64,000 nucleotides of DNA from Vibrio genomosp. F10 str. ZF-129 (GTDB lineage Bacteria > Pseudomonadota > Gammaproteobacteria > Enterobacterales > Vibrionaceae), in contig NZ_AJYQ02000111.1 in the NCBI RefSeq assembly GCF_000287055.2, forward strand, positions 24,713 through 88,712, read 5' to 3'. A program made the translations under genes and the position numbers. The notes below the pieces were generated by a model, which was not told the origin of the DNA, made no database searches, and was given only the letters and a program-made list of their open reading frames with translations. Of this stretch, positions 20,607-29,535 are shown piece after piece. Each line of letters starts with the position of its first letter. Within the stretch, counting starts at the first letter, position 1.

Positions 20607-21737
20607 TTAATAGCCCGTTAGTTGCATAAATCCTTTTGTTTCGTGAGAACCTGATGTTTCAACTGGCCCTTCCCAGTAAGGAATAACAAAAGGTAATAAT
20701 AAATGGCGATTAACCGGTGTGAGTAATACATCGATGCCATGCTCAGCAATCACTATACTCCATTCAAGAGGTATTTTTTTTCCGTTCGACAATACCGTCG
20801 TTTTTGAAGGGCTTAACGAGATACTCGTTTCATCAAGTAACGTTATTCTTCCACTATTGCTGATGATAGAACCATAGAGATACGGCATTTGTTCATGATG
20901 ACGATAACGACTTATGGTTAACGTCTCAGTCGGGGTTAAGTTAATGACAAACCAATCCCAACCTTCCTGATGCTTCGAAATCAGCTGACTCCCCCACTCT
21001 TTGCTCATCCATGCACTGCCTTTCACTTTCAATGGCTCACCATTATCTAGGCTCAGTTCGCCAGATACAGACAAAAATGGCGCATTAATGTTAAATGCCG
21101 CGATAGGAAGGAGATCATGTTTGGGCTGATACCCATTCTCGCCAAGTAGCGCAAAAGGGCCTGCTGTCAATGTTTGAAGGTTTATGCTGAAGTCATTAGT
21201 TGAAATATCTAATTCGCCAGGAAATGGCGTATAGCCCAATGACTGCCACCCCCAATTATCAATCCATATTTTAAATGGGTTCACATTCGTGCCCGACTGT
21301 CCGATTCCCCCACGAGCAATCCTCTGCTCTTTCCACACTTGCGTTTTATTAGAAATGACGGCATGAGAAATATAGATCTGCGGGTTTTGCCAGCCTTCAG
21401 TCTTTCTCTCATCCCGAGCTATTCGAAAGAAGCTCCACTGAATAGCATATTCAGTGCCTTGCTGGTCAACAACATTAGCAAAGTACTGCCACCATTCATG
21501 CTGATATTCCGGGTGGGATTTAAAGTCGTGAGGAAGAGTCACCGCTCTATCTGGTAGGACAGGTTCAAACACTTTTTTTTGCAGCATTTGGACAACAGCC
21601 TGATGCGAATGATCGTGTACCTTAGAGTCAGAGAGATCGTAATTCAAATAAAGTAAGATTGATACGAAAAGAATCACAGCAACAGAAGATAACAAACGAA
21701 TAAAGCTTAACTTACGGGTCTTGAGAGTATTTTTCAT
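20607..21737 (-). CDS. AttH/CrtC-like lipocalin-fold protein
   Basis: 376 residues. One N-terminal membrane anchor (FIRLLSSVAVILFVSILLYLNY), then a periplasmic domain of the AttH / hydroxyneurosporene synthase (CrtC) family: PHDFKSHPEYQHEWWQYFANV and the later GSAWMSKEWGSQLI are the family hallmarks. Members usually stand beside an ABC exporter of the AttEFG kind. Here the gene directly abuts the permease gene, third in the operon ATPase-permease-AttH. The substrate is unknown; a role in handling a lipid or lipophilic molecule passed on by the exporter is inferred. Carotenoid hydratase activity is unlikely given the context. Confidence 0.85.
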   Translation of the reverse strand: MKNTLKTRKLSFIRLLSSVAVILFVSILLYLNYDLSDSKVHDHSHQAVVQMLQKKVFEPVLPDRAVTLPHDFKSHPEYQHEWWQYFANVVDQQGTEYAIQWSFFRIARDERKTEGWQNPQIYISHAVISNKTQVWKEQRIARGGIGQSGTNVNPFKIWIDNWGWQSLGYTPFPGELDISTNDFSINLQTLTAGPFALLGENGYQPKHDLLPIAAFNINAPFLSVSGELSLDNGEPLKVKGSAWMSKEWGSQLISKHQEGWDWFVINLTPTETLTISRYRHHEQMPYLYGSIISNSGRITLLDETSISLSPSKTTVLSNGKKIPLEWSIVIAEHGIDVLLTPVNRHLLLPFVIPYWEGPVETSGSHETKGFMQLTGY

Positions 21738-24191
21738 TTATAGCGAATCCCGTAAAGACTTCATGGGGGTGCTCTTGATCGTTCGCCATACCGGCAGTGC
21801 GCCAGCCACCATTAACGATGCAATCACCCAGAATATTGTCTTAACATATTCCATAGGAACAAATCTCAACTCCAAGGTCCATCCAAACGATTGTTTAATC
21901 ACAACATCCACCACAAGGCTTGCTAAGGCCAACCCAAGTGGCATTGCTATCACCACTGAAATCATGCAAAACACCAGAAGTTGAAGCCCACTTATAATCA
22001 CGAGCTCTTTTCCAGAAATGCCAAAACAACGCAACAAAGCGATATGCCGCTGGCGAGAAACCTCACCAGCTAAGGTAGCAAAGAAGATGCCGCAAACTGC
22101 GATAAACAATGTGATATGGCCTAAAGAATCAGCGATAGCAAACGTTCTATCAAACACTTTCATAGCCTGAGTATGAATATCACTATTATCGAACACGCGG
22201 TCGGAATTCAAACGAAACACAGAGGCCAGTCGATGCTTTAATCCGGTTGGGTTCACCCCCGGTTTAAGCTCAACGCCAAGAGCGACATCTCCGGTGCCTG
22301 CATATTCATTGAGCCAATTCCGATGCGATAACAAAGCTTGGTTATACGGGTTACCATAATCGTAATAGACACCAACAACCTGCCACCGTTGCCCAAGCTG
22401 ATTAGAAAGACTGATAAAGTCGCCAGGTCTGATGCCTAATTTCAACGACATAGACTCACTGATCATCACACCTTTCGAGTGGTGCAGGTGATACCAATAG
22501 TTTGGAATACCAAGTTTGACGGTCAACGCGTCAAGTTCTGCGTCAGAAGCACCGGTACTTACTATTTGAAGTACGCCTCTTGCTGTCGGTTCATCTTTTT
22601 CCCATCGCCACCAGACACTTTCAACTTCAGGTTGCTTTTGTAACCAGTGACTTACGCGAGGCGAAGAACTATTACTTGGGTAAATATAAAGGTCAGCGGC
22701 CAACCTTTGGGTTAACCACTTATCGGTCGTATCACGGAAGCTACCAACCATGGTCTCCACACCAATATTACCAGCCATAGCGAGCATTAATCCCATAGTA
22801 GCCACACCACGATAACTCATACTGGTCGCTGCATCGGCAAAAAACCAACGTAACTTCACCCAACGCAATGAGTAGGTAAAACTGGTAAACACTTTCCATA
22901 TCAGAAACGGAGTAAAGAGCGCAACACTCATCATCATTAGCGCAATAATGGCAAAGCCTGATGTTTGTGTTTGGGGCACTTGGTAGATAGCCACACCCGC
23001 AACACATAGTGCGCAAGCTAAAAAAGCTTGGAGGGTAAATTCGGTTCCAGCAAACCTGACCAGCGATAAACGCGAAGTCAATCGATTCGGCTGTGAGCGC
23101 AGCAACCGAACAAGTGGCCAAATACATGCAGTAATCACCCCTAGTACACACATGCCTAGACTGTAAAAACTTGAGTAATAGCTCCAACCAATATCAATAC
23201 CTACATTCGCGTTGTAAAGCTCACCCAAACTGGTGGCTACAGCTGGGATTAATTGATTTGCAAGCATCAATCCGAACACATTGCCACATAGCCAGCTGAT
23301 TAATATCATACCAATGAGTTCTATTGATAACGCTTGAGCCAATTGCCAGCCTGACACCCCAGTCTGTCGTAAAATGCCAACAAGAGGCTGACGCTGAACG
23401 AATGAGAGTGAAATGGCTTGGTAAAAGATAAACAATCCGACGACAAAGGACAGCATACCAAGCGCGCTTAGGTTCATATGGAAGGCATTGGTTAATGATT
23501 CAAGTTCTGAATGGGAGCTACGTGATAAAGATAGACCGTTAGGAAGACTGCTCTTTAATTTGGCTAATTTGTCTTTTGGCATTTCTTCGCAAGCGATCAG
23601 GCCTATACCGGAGCTACGATTAAGCATTTTAAGTAGTGAGATATCAGCAATCATGCGAGTGCCGCTCAAGCTTTTATTTTTGTCGACAACAATGGGCCCA
23701 AGAAGCGATTGATCGTCTAGCGTTATTGAATCTCCATCTTTCCAGTCATGACGTTCAGCTAGCCCTTGGCTCACAACAATTGGATACGGTGGATCCATGA
23801 GATCCAGACTTTTGAGTTGTGCCAGTGACATCCCCTGTTCAGTTTGAAACATGGAAATAGGATCCAAACCTACCAACACTAATTCGTCGCCATCATCGGT
23901 CGTGAGATTTTGTTGAACGAATGGGACACACTCATTAAAACCATCTCGTCTTAGCTGAATGTATAAGCCCTGAGGGACCGTATTACTAATGTGCTTAGGG
24001 CGAATTCGATAGGGTAATGGATTAGAAAAGAGTTTCTCACCGTCAGCGTAGCTCTGACGAGCATGATGATTGATAGAAGTAACCCCAACCAGCAAAGAAA
24101 CCCCTAACGTTAACCCAAGTAAAACTAAGAGCATCTGTAAAGGGTAACGACGATAGTGCCCGAATAACGCTTTAACTACGGGCCATAACAT
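21738..24191 (-). CDS. ABC transporter permease, FtsX/MacB type
   Basis: 817 residues with two FtsX-type domains: an N-terminal helix (PLQMLLVLLGLTLGVSLLVGV), a periplasmic loop, and helix clusters at about 245-420 and 690-817. ATG at 24191 (MLWPVVKALFGHYRRY) is preferred over the upstream ATG at 24224 because AGGAGGG lies 7 bases in front of it. The gene still overlaps the ATPase gene by 20 bp. Long double-FtsX permeases with an AttH partner export or extract lipophilic substrates in related systems; the substrate here is unknown. Confidence 0.88.
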   Translation of the reverse strand: MLWPVVKALFGHYRRYPLQMLLVLLGLTLGVSLLVGVTSINHHARQSYADGEKLFSNPLPYRIRPKHISNTVPQGLYIQLRRDGFNECVPFVQQNLTTDDGDELVLVGLDPISMFQTEQGMSLAQLKSLDLMDPPYPIVVSQGLAERHDWKDGDSITLDDQSLLGPIVVDKNKSLSGTRMIADISLLKMLNRSSGIGLIACEEMPKDKLAKLKSSLPNGLSLSRSSHSELESLTNAFHMNLSALGMLSFVVGLFIFYQAISLSFVQRQPLVGILRQTGVSGWQLAQALSIELIGMILISWLCGNVFGLMLANQLIPAVATSLGELYNANVGIDIGWSYYSSFYSLGMCVLGVITACIWPLVRLLRSQPNRLTSRLSLVRFAGTEFTLQAFLACALCVAGVAIYQVPQTQTSGFAIIALMMMSVALFTPFLIWKVFTSFTYSLRWVKLRWFFADAATSMSYRGVATMGLMLAMAGNIGVETMVGSFRDTTDKWLTQRLAADLYIYPSNSSSPRVSHWLQKQPEVESVWWRWEKDEPTARGVLQIVSTGASDAELDALTVKLGIPNYWYHLHHSKGVMISESMSLKLGIRPGDFISLSNQLGQRWQVVGVYYDYGNPYNQALLSHRNWLNEYAGTGDVALGVELKPGVNPTGLKHRLASVFRLNSDRVFDNSDIHTQAMKVFDRTFAIADSLGHITLFIAVCGIFFATLAGEVSRQRHIALLRCFGISGKELVIISGLQLLVFCMISVVIAMPLGLALASLVVDVVIKQSFGWTLELRFVPMEYVKTIFWVIASLMVAGALPVWRTIKSTPMKSLRDSL

Positions 24192-24843
24192 GGAGTTGCC
24201 CTCCTTGAAGACGAATCCGACCATCCATGTGCTCGGCCACTTTATCGCTGTGCGTGACCAACAAAAGCGTGCAATCTAACTGGCGAGTTAAGGAAGTCAG
24301 CAAGCGCATCACCGCTTCAGCGTTTCTTTCATCTAAGCTACCGGTAGGCTCATCGGCCAACAAAATCTTTGGCTCCATATACAAGGCTCTTGCTATGGCA
24401 GCCCTCTGCTGCTGCCCACCTGATACTTCTTCTGGGTAGCGCCCTAAGAGAGGCATAAGATCCAACGCCGACAAAATTTGTCGCCACAGTCCATGATCTT
24501 CTGGTAACCCTTTAAGCTGACGACAAAAGCGAATGTTATCGGCAACATTTAGCGTAGGGAGTAAATTGAATTGCTGGAAAATAAGACCAACATTGTTACG
24601 GCGATATGCTGTTCTTAGGTATTCTGGACTGTCATGCATCGAGAAATTCGGATATTGAACTTCTCCTGAATCGATGGTGTCAAGCCCGGCTATCAAGTTA
24701 AGTAACGTACTTTTCCCTGTACCACTTTCGCCCATAAGAGCAACCTGATCGCCTTGATTTAATGTCAGTTCTGCACCTTGTAAAACTGGGTGGAATTCAC
24801 CACCGTCAACGTATCCTTTACATAGGTTGTTCAGCTTTAACAT
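24172..24843 (-). CDS. ABC transporter ATP-binding protein, LolD/MacB type
   Basis: 223 residues. Walker A GESGTGKST (about 38-46), Q-loop in LIFQQFNLLP, signature VSGGQQQRAAIARAL, Walker B ILLADEPTGSLD and the switch His in LLVTHSDKV are all intact. It powers the permease encoded immediately downstream with a 20-bp overlap. First gene of the three-gene operon. The intergenic region to the right is shared with the divergent SDR gene. Confidence 0.93.
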   Translation of the reverse strand: MLKLNNLCKGYVDGGEFHPVLQGAELTLNQGDQVALMGESGTGKSTLLNLIAGLDTIDSGEVQYPNFSMHDSPEYLRTAYRRNNVGLIFQQFNLLPTLNVADNIRFCRQLKGLPEDHGLWRQILSALDLMPLLGRYPEEVSGGQQQRAAIARALYMEPKILLADEPTGSLDERNAEAVMRLLTSLTRQLDCTLLLVTHSDKVAEHMDGRIRLQGGQLHVMARS

Positions 24844-25136
24844 TAAATAGCTCGCAATAATATGACTGGGAAGGAGAATCTACACTAAATTGAGCTTTCT
24901 AGAAAGTATTTTGGACACCTGATCACAAGATATGCATTCAATTGCAACAATTAACCGCGTCACTTCTCATTTTATAATAAACTATTTTCTTACTTGTTGC
25001 TTTTGCACTAGGCATAGGGGTATTCGGCATGACCGCGATAATCTGGCACTTGAACCTCATACGCTCAATAAACAGAAAATCAACGCGTTATAGTATACAG
25101 TAATATATTCTTAACCATGGTGATTGAAGGGAATGT

Positions 25137-26570
25137 ATGAAAAAGGTTTTGGTTCTTGGCGCATCAGGATACGTAGGCTCTCAGTTATTACCGATCCTCC
25201 TTTCTAAAGGTTACAATGTAACAGCAGCAGCTCGAAATCTTGAATACTTGAAAGCAAGAGTAACGCCTCACGCTAATTTAAGGTTTACCTACCTAGACCT
25301 TGCTCATCGTGAAGAAACTCTACAATTGATTCCTCAATTTGATCTGATCTACTTTCTTGTTCACGGCATGGCCGCAGGGCACGACTTTTTAGAATACGAG
25401 CTCTCCCTAGCGCACAACTTTAAAGCTGCATTGGTAAACAGCTCGGTACAGCAAGTCATTTACCTCAGCGCGTTGCAACCTCAAACGGGTAATTCCGCGC
25501 ACCTAGATGCAAGGCGTCAGACTGGCGATATTCTTAGGCAAAGCAGCGTACCGGTCACTGAGCTAAGAGCGGGGGTTATCATTGGGCCAGGTTCAGCAGC
25601 TTTTGAAATAATGAGGGACTTCGTTTACAACTTACCCGTGATGATTGCACCTAAATGGGTCGATTCAAAAGCAAACCCAATCGCTCTTGAAAACCTCAAT
25701 CACTATTTGATTGAAATCGCCAAAGAATCCCCGACTGAACATCGACAGTTTTCTATCGGTGGTCCAGATGTCCTCTCTTATCGAGAGCAGTTTAAAACCA
25801 TTTGCGAGATCGCGAATAAACCGTTTCGGCTCTGGTCCACTTCCTTGCTGACACCTAAGCTAGCGTCCTACTGGCTAGGTTTAGTCACATCCGTTCCAAG
25901 TAACATAGGCCGAGCGTTACTCGCGGGCTTAGAGCATGATTATATTTCCGATTCAAACCAAGCTCAGAAAGACTACCCGCAGACTCTTATTTCCTATAAA
26001 CAAGCCGTTAAGACCGCCATCAAAGAAGAAGGCACATTTGTTCGAAGCAATGTTTGGGGATTTGAACCGGAAGCGCTCAGTCGATGGCAACCCGGTTACG
26101 GTTATTACCCTAAACAGGCAGGTGCCACGATTAAAACACACTTATCATCGGAGCAATTGTGGAAGGTTGCTCAGCAAATAGGCAGTCGTAAACACGGGTA
26201 TTTCTTTGCCAATACTCTATGGCGTACACGGGAGTGGCTGGATGTTTTATTTGGTGGAGGAGTGCCGCAACGTCGCGAGCCAGAAGGGCCTGAGCTCAAG
26301 GTCGGAGATTACATTGATTCTTGGAAAGTCATCCGATGTGAAAAAGATCAATTTCTTTCTCTTTTGTTTGGAATGAAAGGGCCGGGCCTAGGGCGCTTAG
26401 AGGTCGCGATTGCAGACTTAGGAAATAAAAGAGAGCTCACCATCACCGCTTGGTGGCACCCACAAGGGTTCTTAGGGTTACTCTACTGGTTTGCAATGAT
26501 GCCAGCTCACCTCTTTATCTTCAACGGAATGGTTAAAGCTATAGTCAAAAATGCACACGGCAACAAGTAA
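25137..26570 (+). CDS. SDR-family protein with C-terminal DUF2867 domain
   Basis: 477 residues. The N-terminus is an atypical short-chain dehydrogenase/NAD(P)-binding domain (VLVLGASGYVGSQLLPILLSKG, then YLVHGMAAGHDF). From about residue 330 a DUF2867 domain follows (LWRTREWLDVLFGGGVPQRR through TITAWWHPQGFLGLLYWFAMMPAHLFIFNGM), including a hydrophobic C-terminal segment that could touch the membrane. The pairing is known from E. coli YbjT-like proteins; the reaction is unknown. GAAGGG precedes the ATG. Divergent from the ABC operon. Confidence 0.85.
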   Translation: MKKVLVLGASGYVGSQLLPILLSKGYNVTAAARNLEYLKARVTPHANLRFTYLDLAHREETLQLIPQFDLIYFLVHGMAAGHDFLEYELSLAHNFKAALVNSSVQQVIYLSALQPQTGNSAHLDARRQTGDILRQSSVPVTELRAGVIIGPGSAAFEIMRDFVYNLPVMIAPKWVDSKANPIALENLNHYLIEIAKESPTEHRQFSIGGPDVLSYREQFKTICEIANKPFRLWSTSLLTPKLASYWLGLVTSVPSNIGRALLAGLEHDYISDSNQAQKDYPQTLISYKQAVKTAIKEEGTFVRSNVWGFEPEALSRWQPGYGYYPKQAGATIKTHLSSEQLWKVAQQIGSRKHGYFFANTLWRTREWLDVLFGGGVPQRREPEGPELKVGDYIDSWKVIRCEKDQFLSLLFGMKGPGLGRLEVAIADLGNKRELTITAWWHPQGFLGLLYWFAMMPAHLFIFNGMVKAIVKNAHGNK

Positions 26571-26604
26571 AAAAAAGACGTGCCCTCATTGAGTACGTCT
26601 TTTC
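26571..26604. terminator. Bidirectional terminator
   Basis: AAAAGACGT / ACGTCTTTT with an inner CTC-ATT-GAG stem, A-run and T-run on either side. It lies between the SDR gene and the convergent DUF2913 gene. Confidence 0.85.
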
Positions 26605-26649
26605 ATTAAATCTTGTTTAACCTCTGAAAGCTTCGTCTATCTTAACGTC

Positions 26650-27312
26650 TTAATCTATCTTCAGATTCAATGGAATTTCAGCCAGTTGATTACCCTGATT
26701 TCGTGGGAAAATCACGTATTCACCATGGTATTTAACCACAGATTTGTAATCCGTTACCTTGTGAACCATAAAACCTGCCGCCGCCGATTTTTCAATAAAC
26801 TCGGCATGATTACCCCGTACAAACCAGTGCATTGGTTGAGTGAGTAACTCCCCCTCAAAGCAGTCATCACACTGGTTAGCGCACAATGCTAGCGAACTAT
26901 GCCCATCCGTAAAGATCTGAACTTTACCCCCACCAATTAACGGCTCTGAGGTTGAAACGTCCCAATTCGCGGCAATCATTACATCCAAAAACGTTTCAAT
27001 ATCACTGTCTTTAAGCTCTTTCAGCAATTCGTCTGACTGGAAAAACTGCGCATAAAACACGGAAATTCGTTTAAAGATAAAGGGTAGTCCTGCACTATCG
27101 CCTTTTGAACGCCCTGATTTTTGCCAACGAATTAAATCATCCACGACACACCGTTCAAAACGCTGACTTTTGAGAGCTTTTGTCACCCAGCGCACCAAGA
27201 AATGATTATTGGCAATTGGCGCATCAGCCAACTTGCCAGAGGCATGTTCAGCCTGCATTTCTGCTAAGGCTAGATTGACGACCTTTTGAATTTCAACTGT
27301 ATAATTTGACAC
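26650..27312 (-). CDS. DUF2913 family protein
   Basis: 220 residues. The frame is open into bcr, but the likely start is GTG at 27312, whose first base is the last base of the bcr TAG stop (TAGTG), with AAAGG four bases upstream. The start EIQKVVNLALAEMQAEHASGK...NHFLVRWVTKALK and IRWQKSGRSKGDSAGLPF is typical of DUF2913, a family seen mainly in Vibrionaceae and relatives. No membrane segment or signal peptide. Function unknown; its coupling to a multidrug exporter gene is the only context. Confidence 0.8.
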   Translation of the reverse strand: MSNYTVEIQKVVNLALAEMQAEHASGKLADAPIANNHFLVRWVTKALKSQRFERCVVDDLIRWQKSGRSKGDSAGLPFIFKRISVFYAQFFQSDELLKELKDSDIETFLDVMIAANWDVSTSEPLIGGGKVQIFTDGHSSLALCANQCDDCFEGELLTQPMHWFVRGNHAEFIEKSAAAGFMVHKVTDYKSVVKYHGEYVIFPRNQGNQLAEIPLNLKID

Positions 27313-28520
27313 TATGCCTTTCTTCCTAATGTCCAATAGAATGCTACTGACAGCACAGAACACGCTGTCATTACGAATATCATCGGCCAGACTACATCGC
27401 TTGGCATAGCCGCAACAACGGCACCAATAATAGACCCGGTTCCGAATCTTAACGTGCCCGCCAACGACGATGCAGTCCCCGCCATATTTGGATAACCACT
27501 GAGCAGTAAGCCCATCGTATTGCTGCCTATGGTTGAAATAGTGCCGATAAATAAGACCACAAAAGGAACCGTTCCCCATAATCCTAAATCAAGCAACCAA
27601 CTGCCCAATAAACCGATGCCAGCGATAAGCTGAATAACCAATCCAAAGCGCAGCATAGCGTGCGACCCTACCCGCTTAACAAGCCGACCATTAATACTCG
27701 TCATAATAATCATAGCGACAATATTAAGGCCAAAAAGGTACCCGAACTGATCGGGACGAACACCATAAATATCAATATAAACGAATGAGCCACCTGTTAA
27801 GAAGGCAAACATCCCAGCAAAAGAAAATGCACCTGAAAATATTAGCCCCATCGCGGTCGGGTTACGAAATAGACCCAAGTAGTTACGAATTGTCGTACCT
27901 AAGCGCAACGGGTGCCGTTTTTCTACTGGCAAGGTTTCTGGAATTTTCCAAACCACAAGCAAAATCACCACAACAGCAAAAACAGCCAACACCCAAAAGA
28001 TGGAGCGCCAACCAAACCAGATAGCGAGGTGCCCGCCAATCATAGGCGCAAGAAGAGGAGCAATGGTCATGACGAGCGTGACAAAAGACATCGCTCGAGC
28101 GAAGTCCTCCCTGTCGAACATATCGCGGACAACCGCTTGAATAACGACGGCTGCCGCTGCCCCTGCAAAACCTTGTGCACATCGAATAAACGTTAACGCG
28201 TCAATGCCCGTAGTGGTCGCACTCACTATGGATGCAATAGCAAATAAAGCCACACCAATGAGTAGTACAGGACGACGACCAAAGCTGTCAGCAAATGGCC
28301 CATGAAACAACTGACCAATCGCAAAACCCGCAGTATAAGCAGTCAAGGTAAATTGAACTTCACCAGCCGTCACACCCAAGTCATTAGCAATGGATGGCAT
28401 CGCAGGTAAGTACATGTCGATGGCCAGTGGCGTTAAAGCACCAATAGCACCAAGCACCGCAAAAAGAATCAGTCCTATTTGTTGTGAGCTGGCAGGAGAA
28501 GATATCGAATTATTTGTCAT
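27312..28520 (-). CDS. bcr: Bcr/CflA-family multidrug MFS transporter
   Basis: 402 residues, 12 predicted helices, drug:H+ antiporter type 1 family. Motif A is in GPFADSFGRRPVLLIG, and the Bcr/CflA start TPLAIDMYLPAMPSIANDLG is clear. The neighbours rsuA and radD match the E. coli bcr-rsuA-yejH order, which supports the name. The drug range cannot be read from sequence. Coupled by a one-base overlap to the DUF2913 gene. A palindrome 29 bp before the start (28549-28568) is a candidate operator. Confidence 0.9.
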   Translation of the reverse strand: MTNNSISSPASSQQIGLILFAVLGAIGALTPLAIDMYLPAMPSIANDLGVTAGEVQFTLTAYTAGFAIGQLFHGPFADSFGRRPVLLIGVALFAIASIVSATTTGIDALTFIRCAQGFAGAAAAVVIQAVVRDMFDREDFARAMSFVTLVMTIAPLLAPMIGGHLAIWFGWRSIFWVLAVFAVVVILLVVWKIPETLPVEKRHPLRLGTTIRNYLGLFRNPTAMGLIFSGAFSFAGMFAFLTGGSFVYIDIYGVRPDQFGYLFGLNIVAMIIMTSINGRLVKRVGSHAMLRFGLVIQLIAGIGLLGSWLLDLGLWGTVPFVVLFIGTISTIGSNTMGLLLSGYPNMAGTASSLAGTLRFGTGSIIGAVVAAMPSDVVWPMIFVMTACSVLSVAFYWTLGRKA

Positions 28521-28548
28521 TAGGTTATCAAATCAGTGGCCGATTTGA

Positions 28549-28568
28549 TTATGGTACCGATACCATAA
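28549..28568. promoter_or_regulatory. Palindromic candidate operator upstream of bcr
   Basis: TTATGGTA-CCGA-TACCATAA: perfect 8-bp arms with a 4-base centre, 29 bp from the bcr ATG. This is the size and position of a TetR- or MarR-type repressor site. No regulator gene is adjacent. Confidence 0.5.
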
Positions 28569-28631
28569 CCAACTCGTGGCGTATTATTAACGAATAATAA
28601 TAACGACTCTTATAAAAAAGACTAGTTCTCA

Positions 28632-28655
28632 TTTAGAAATATACGTGTTTCTAAA
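28632..28655. other. Hairpin downstream of rsuA
   Basis: TTTAGAAA / TTTCTAAA with an 8-base loop, 7 bases past the rsuA stop. On the minus strand a run of six T follows about 11 bases later. It may end rsuA transcription. Confidence 0.45.
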
Positions 28656-28661
28656 GCCGAG

Positions 28662-29357
28662 TTATTTCCAGATAGAGTTCACTTCATCTTCCGTAAGATA
28701 ACGATACTCACCGAGCTCTAGGCTTTCATCCATTTCTATATCACCGATTTTCTCACGATGTAGCGCTTCTACCTTGTTACCAAGAGCAGCAAACATTCGT
28801 TTCACTTGGTGATATTTACCTTCATGGATGGTTAGCAACACTTCCTTTTCCGCTCGCACATCGAGTTCAGCAGGTAGCGTTAATCCAGTTTCACTTTTCA
28901 GCTGAATACCTTGTTTGAATTTTTCTGCATAGTCATCTTCAACAGGTTCCGTTAGCCAAACACGGTAAGTTTTCTGGCATTTGTGCTTCGGCGAGGTGAT
29001 TCGATGGGACCACTGTCCATCATCGGTGATCAGAACCAATCCTGTCGTATCAACATCCAAACGACCCGCAAAGTGAAGCTCGTCCATTTTTATTTCATCG
29101 ATCAGTTCAAACGCCGTAGGGTTCGCGCCATCTTCGTGTGAGCAAACAAACCCTTCCGGCTTGTAAAGCATAATGTAACGAGGCCCAGATAACGCCAGTT
29201 GGTTACCTTGCCATTCAACGACTGACTCTTCCGTCACATGTGACGCTGCTCTTTTTTCCATCTCACCGTCAACCATCACTTTTTTTGATCGCAATATCTG
29301 GTGAGCTTCTTTTCTTGTTACACCAAGCGTGTCACACAAAAACTTATCTAAACGCAT
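28662..29357 (-). CDS. rsuA: 16S rRNA pseudouridine(516) synthase
   Basis: 231 residues from ATG at 29357, chosen because GAGG lies five bases upstream and because MRLDKFLCDTLGVTRKEAH matches the E. coli RsuA N-terminus (also 231 residues). An upstream ATG at 29396 would add 13 unconserved residues. An S4 RNA-binding domain (1-60) is followed by the pseudouridine synthase domain. The catalytic Asp is in HFAGRLDVDTTGLVL, and HRITSPKHKCQKTY and YHQVKRMFAALGN are also present. The enzyme modifies U516 of 16S rRNA during 30S assembly. Confidence 0.95.
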   Translation of the reverse strand: MRLDKFLCDTLGVTRKEAHQILRSKKVMVDGEMEKRAASHVTEESVVEWQGNQLALSGPRYIMLYKPEGFVCSHEDGANPTAFELIDEIKMDELHFAGRLDVDTTGLVLITDDGQWSHRITSPKHKCQKTYRVWLTEPVEDDYAEKFKQGIQLKSETGLTLPAELDVRAEKEVLLTIHEGKYHQVKRMFAALGNKVEALHREKIGDIEMDESLELGEYRYLTEDEVNSIWK

Positions 29358-29535
29358 ATCTGCCTCAAACGCACTAATTTCGCGCGCAGTATACATGGAA
29401 AATGGATAACTAAGAACGCTTGCCCTAGGTTATCTGCTGTTTATTGCCAATGTTCCTTATTATATCAGCTGCTAGTGGTCGCCTTAACCCGTTAGCCTGT
29501 ATACTAGTGGTCCATAAAAAAGAACGATAACTACC

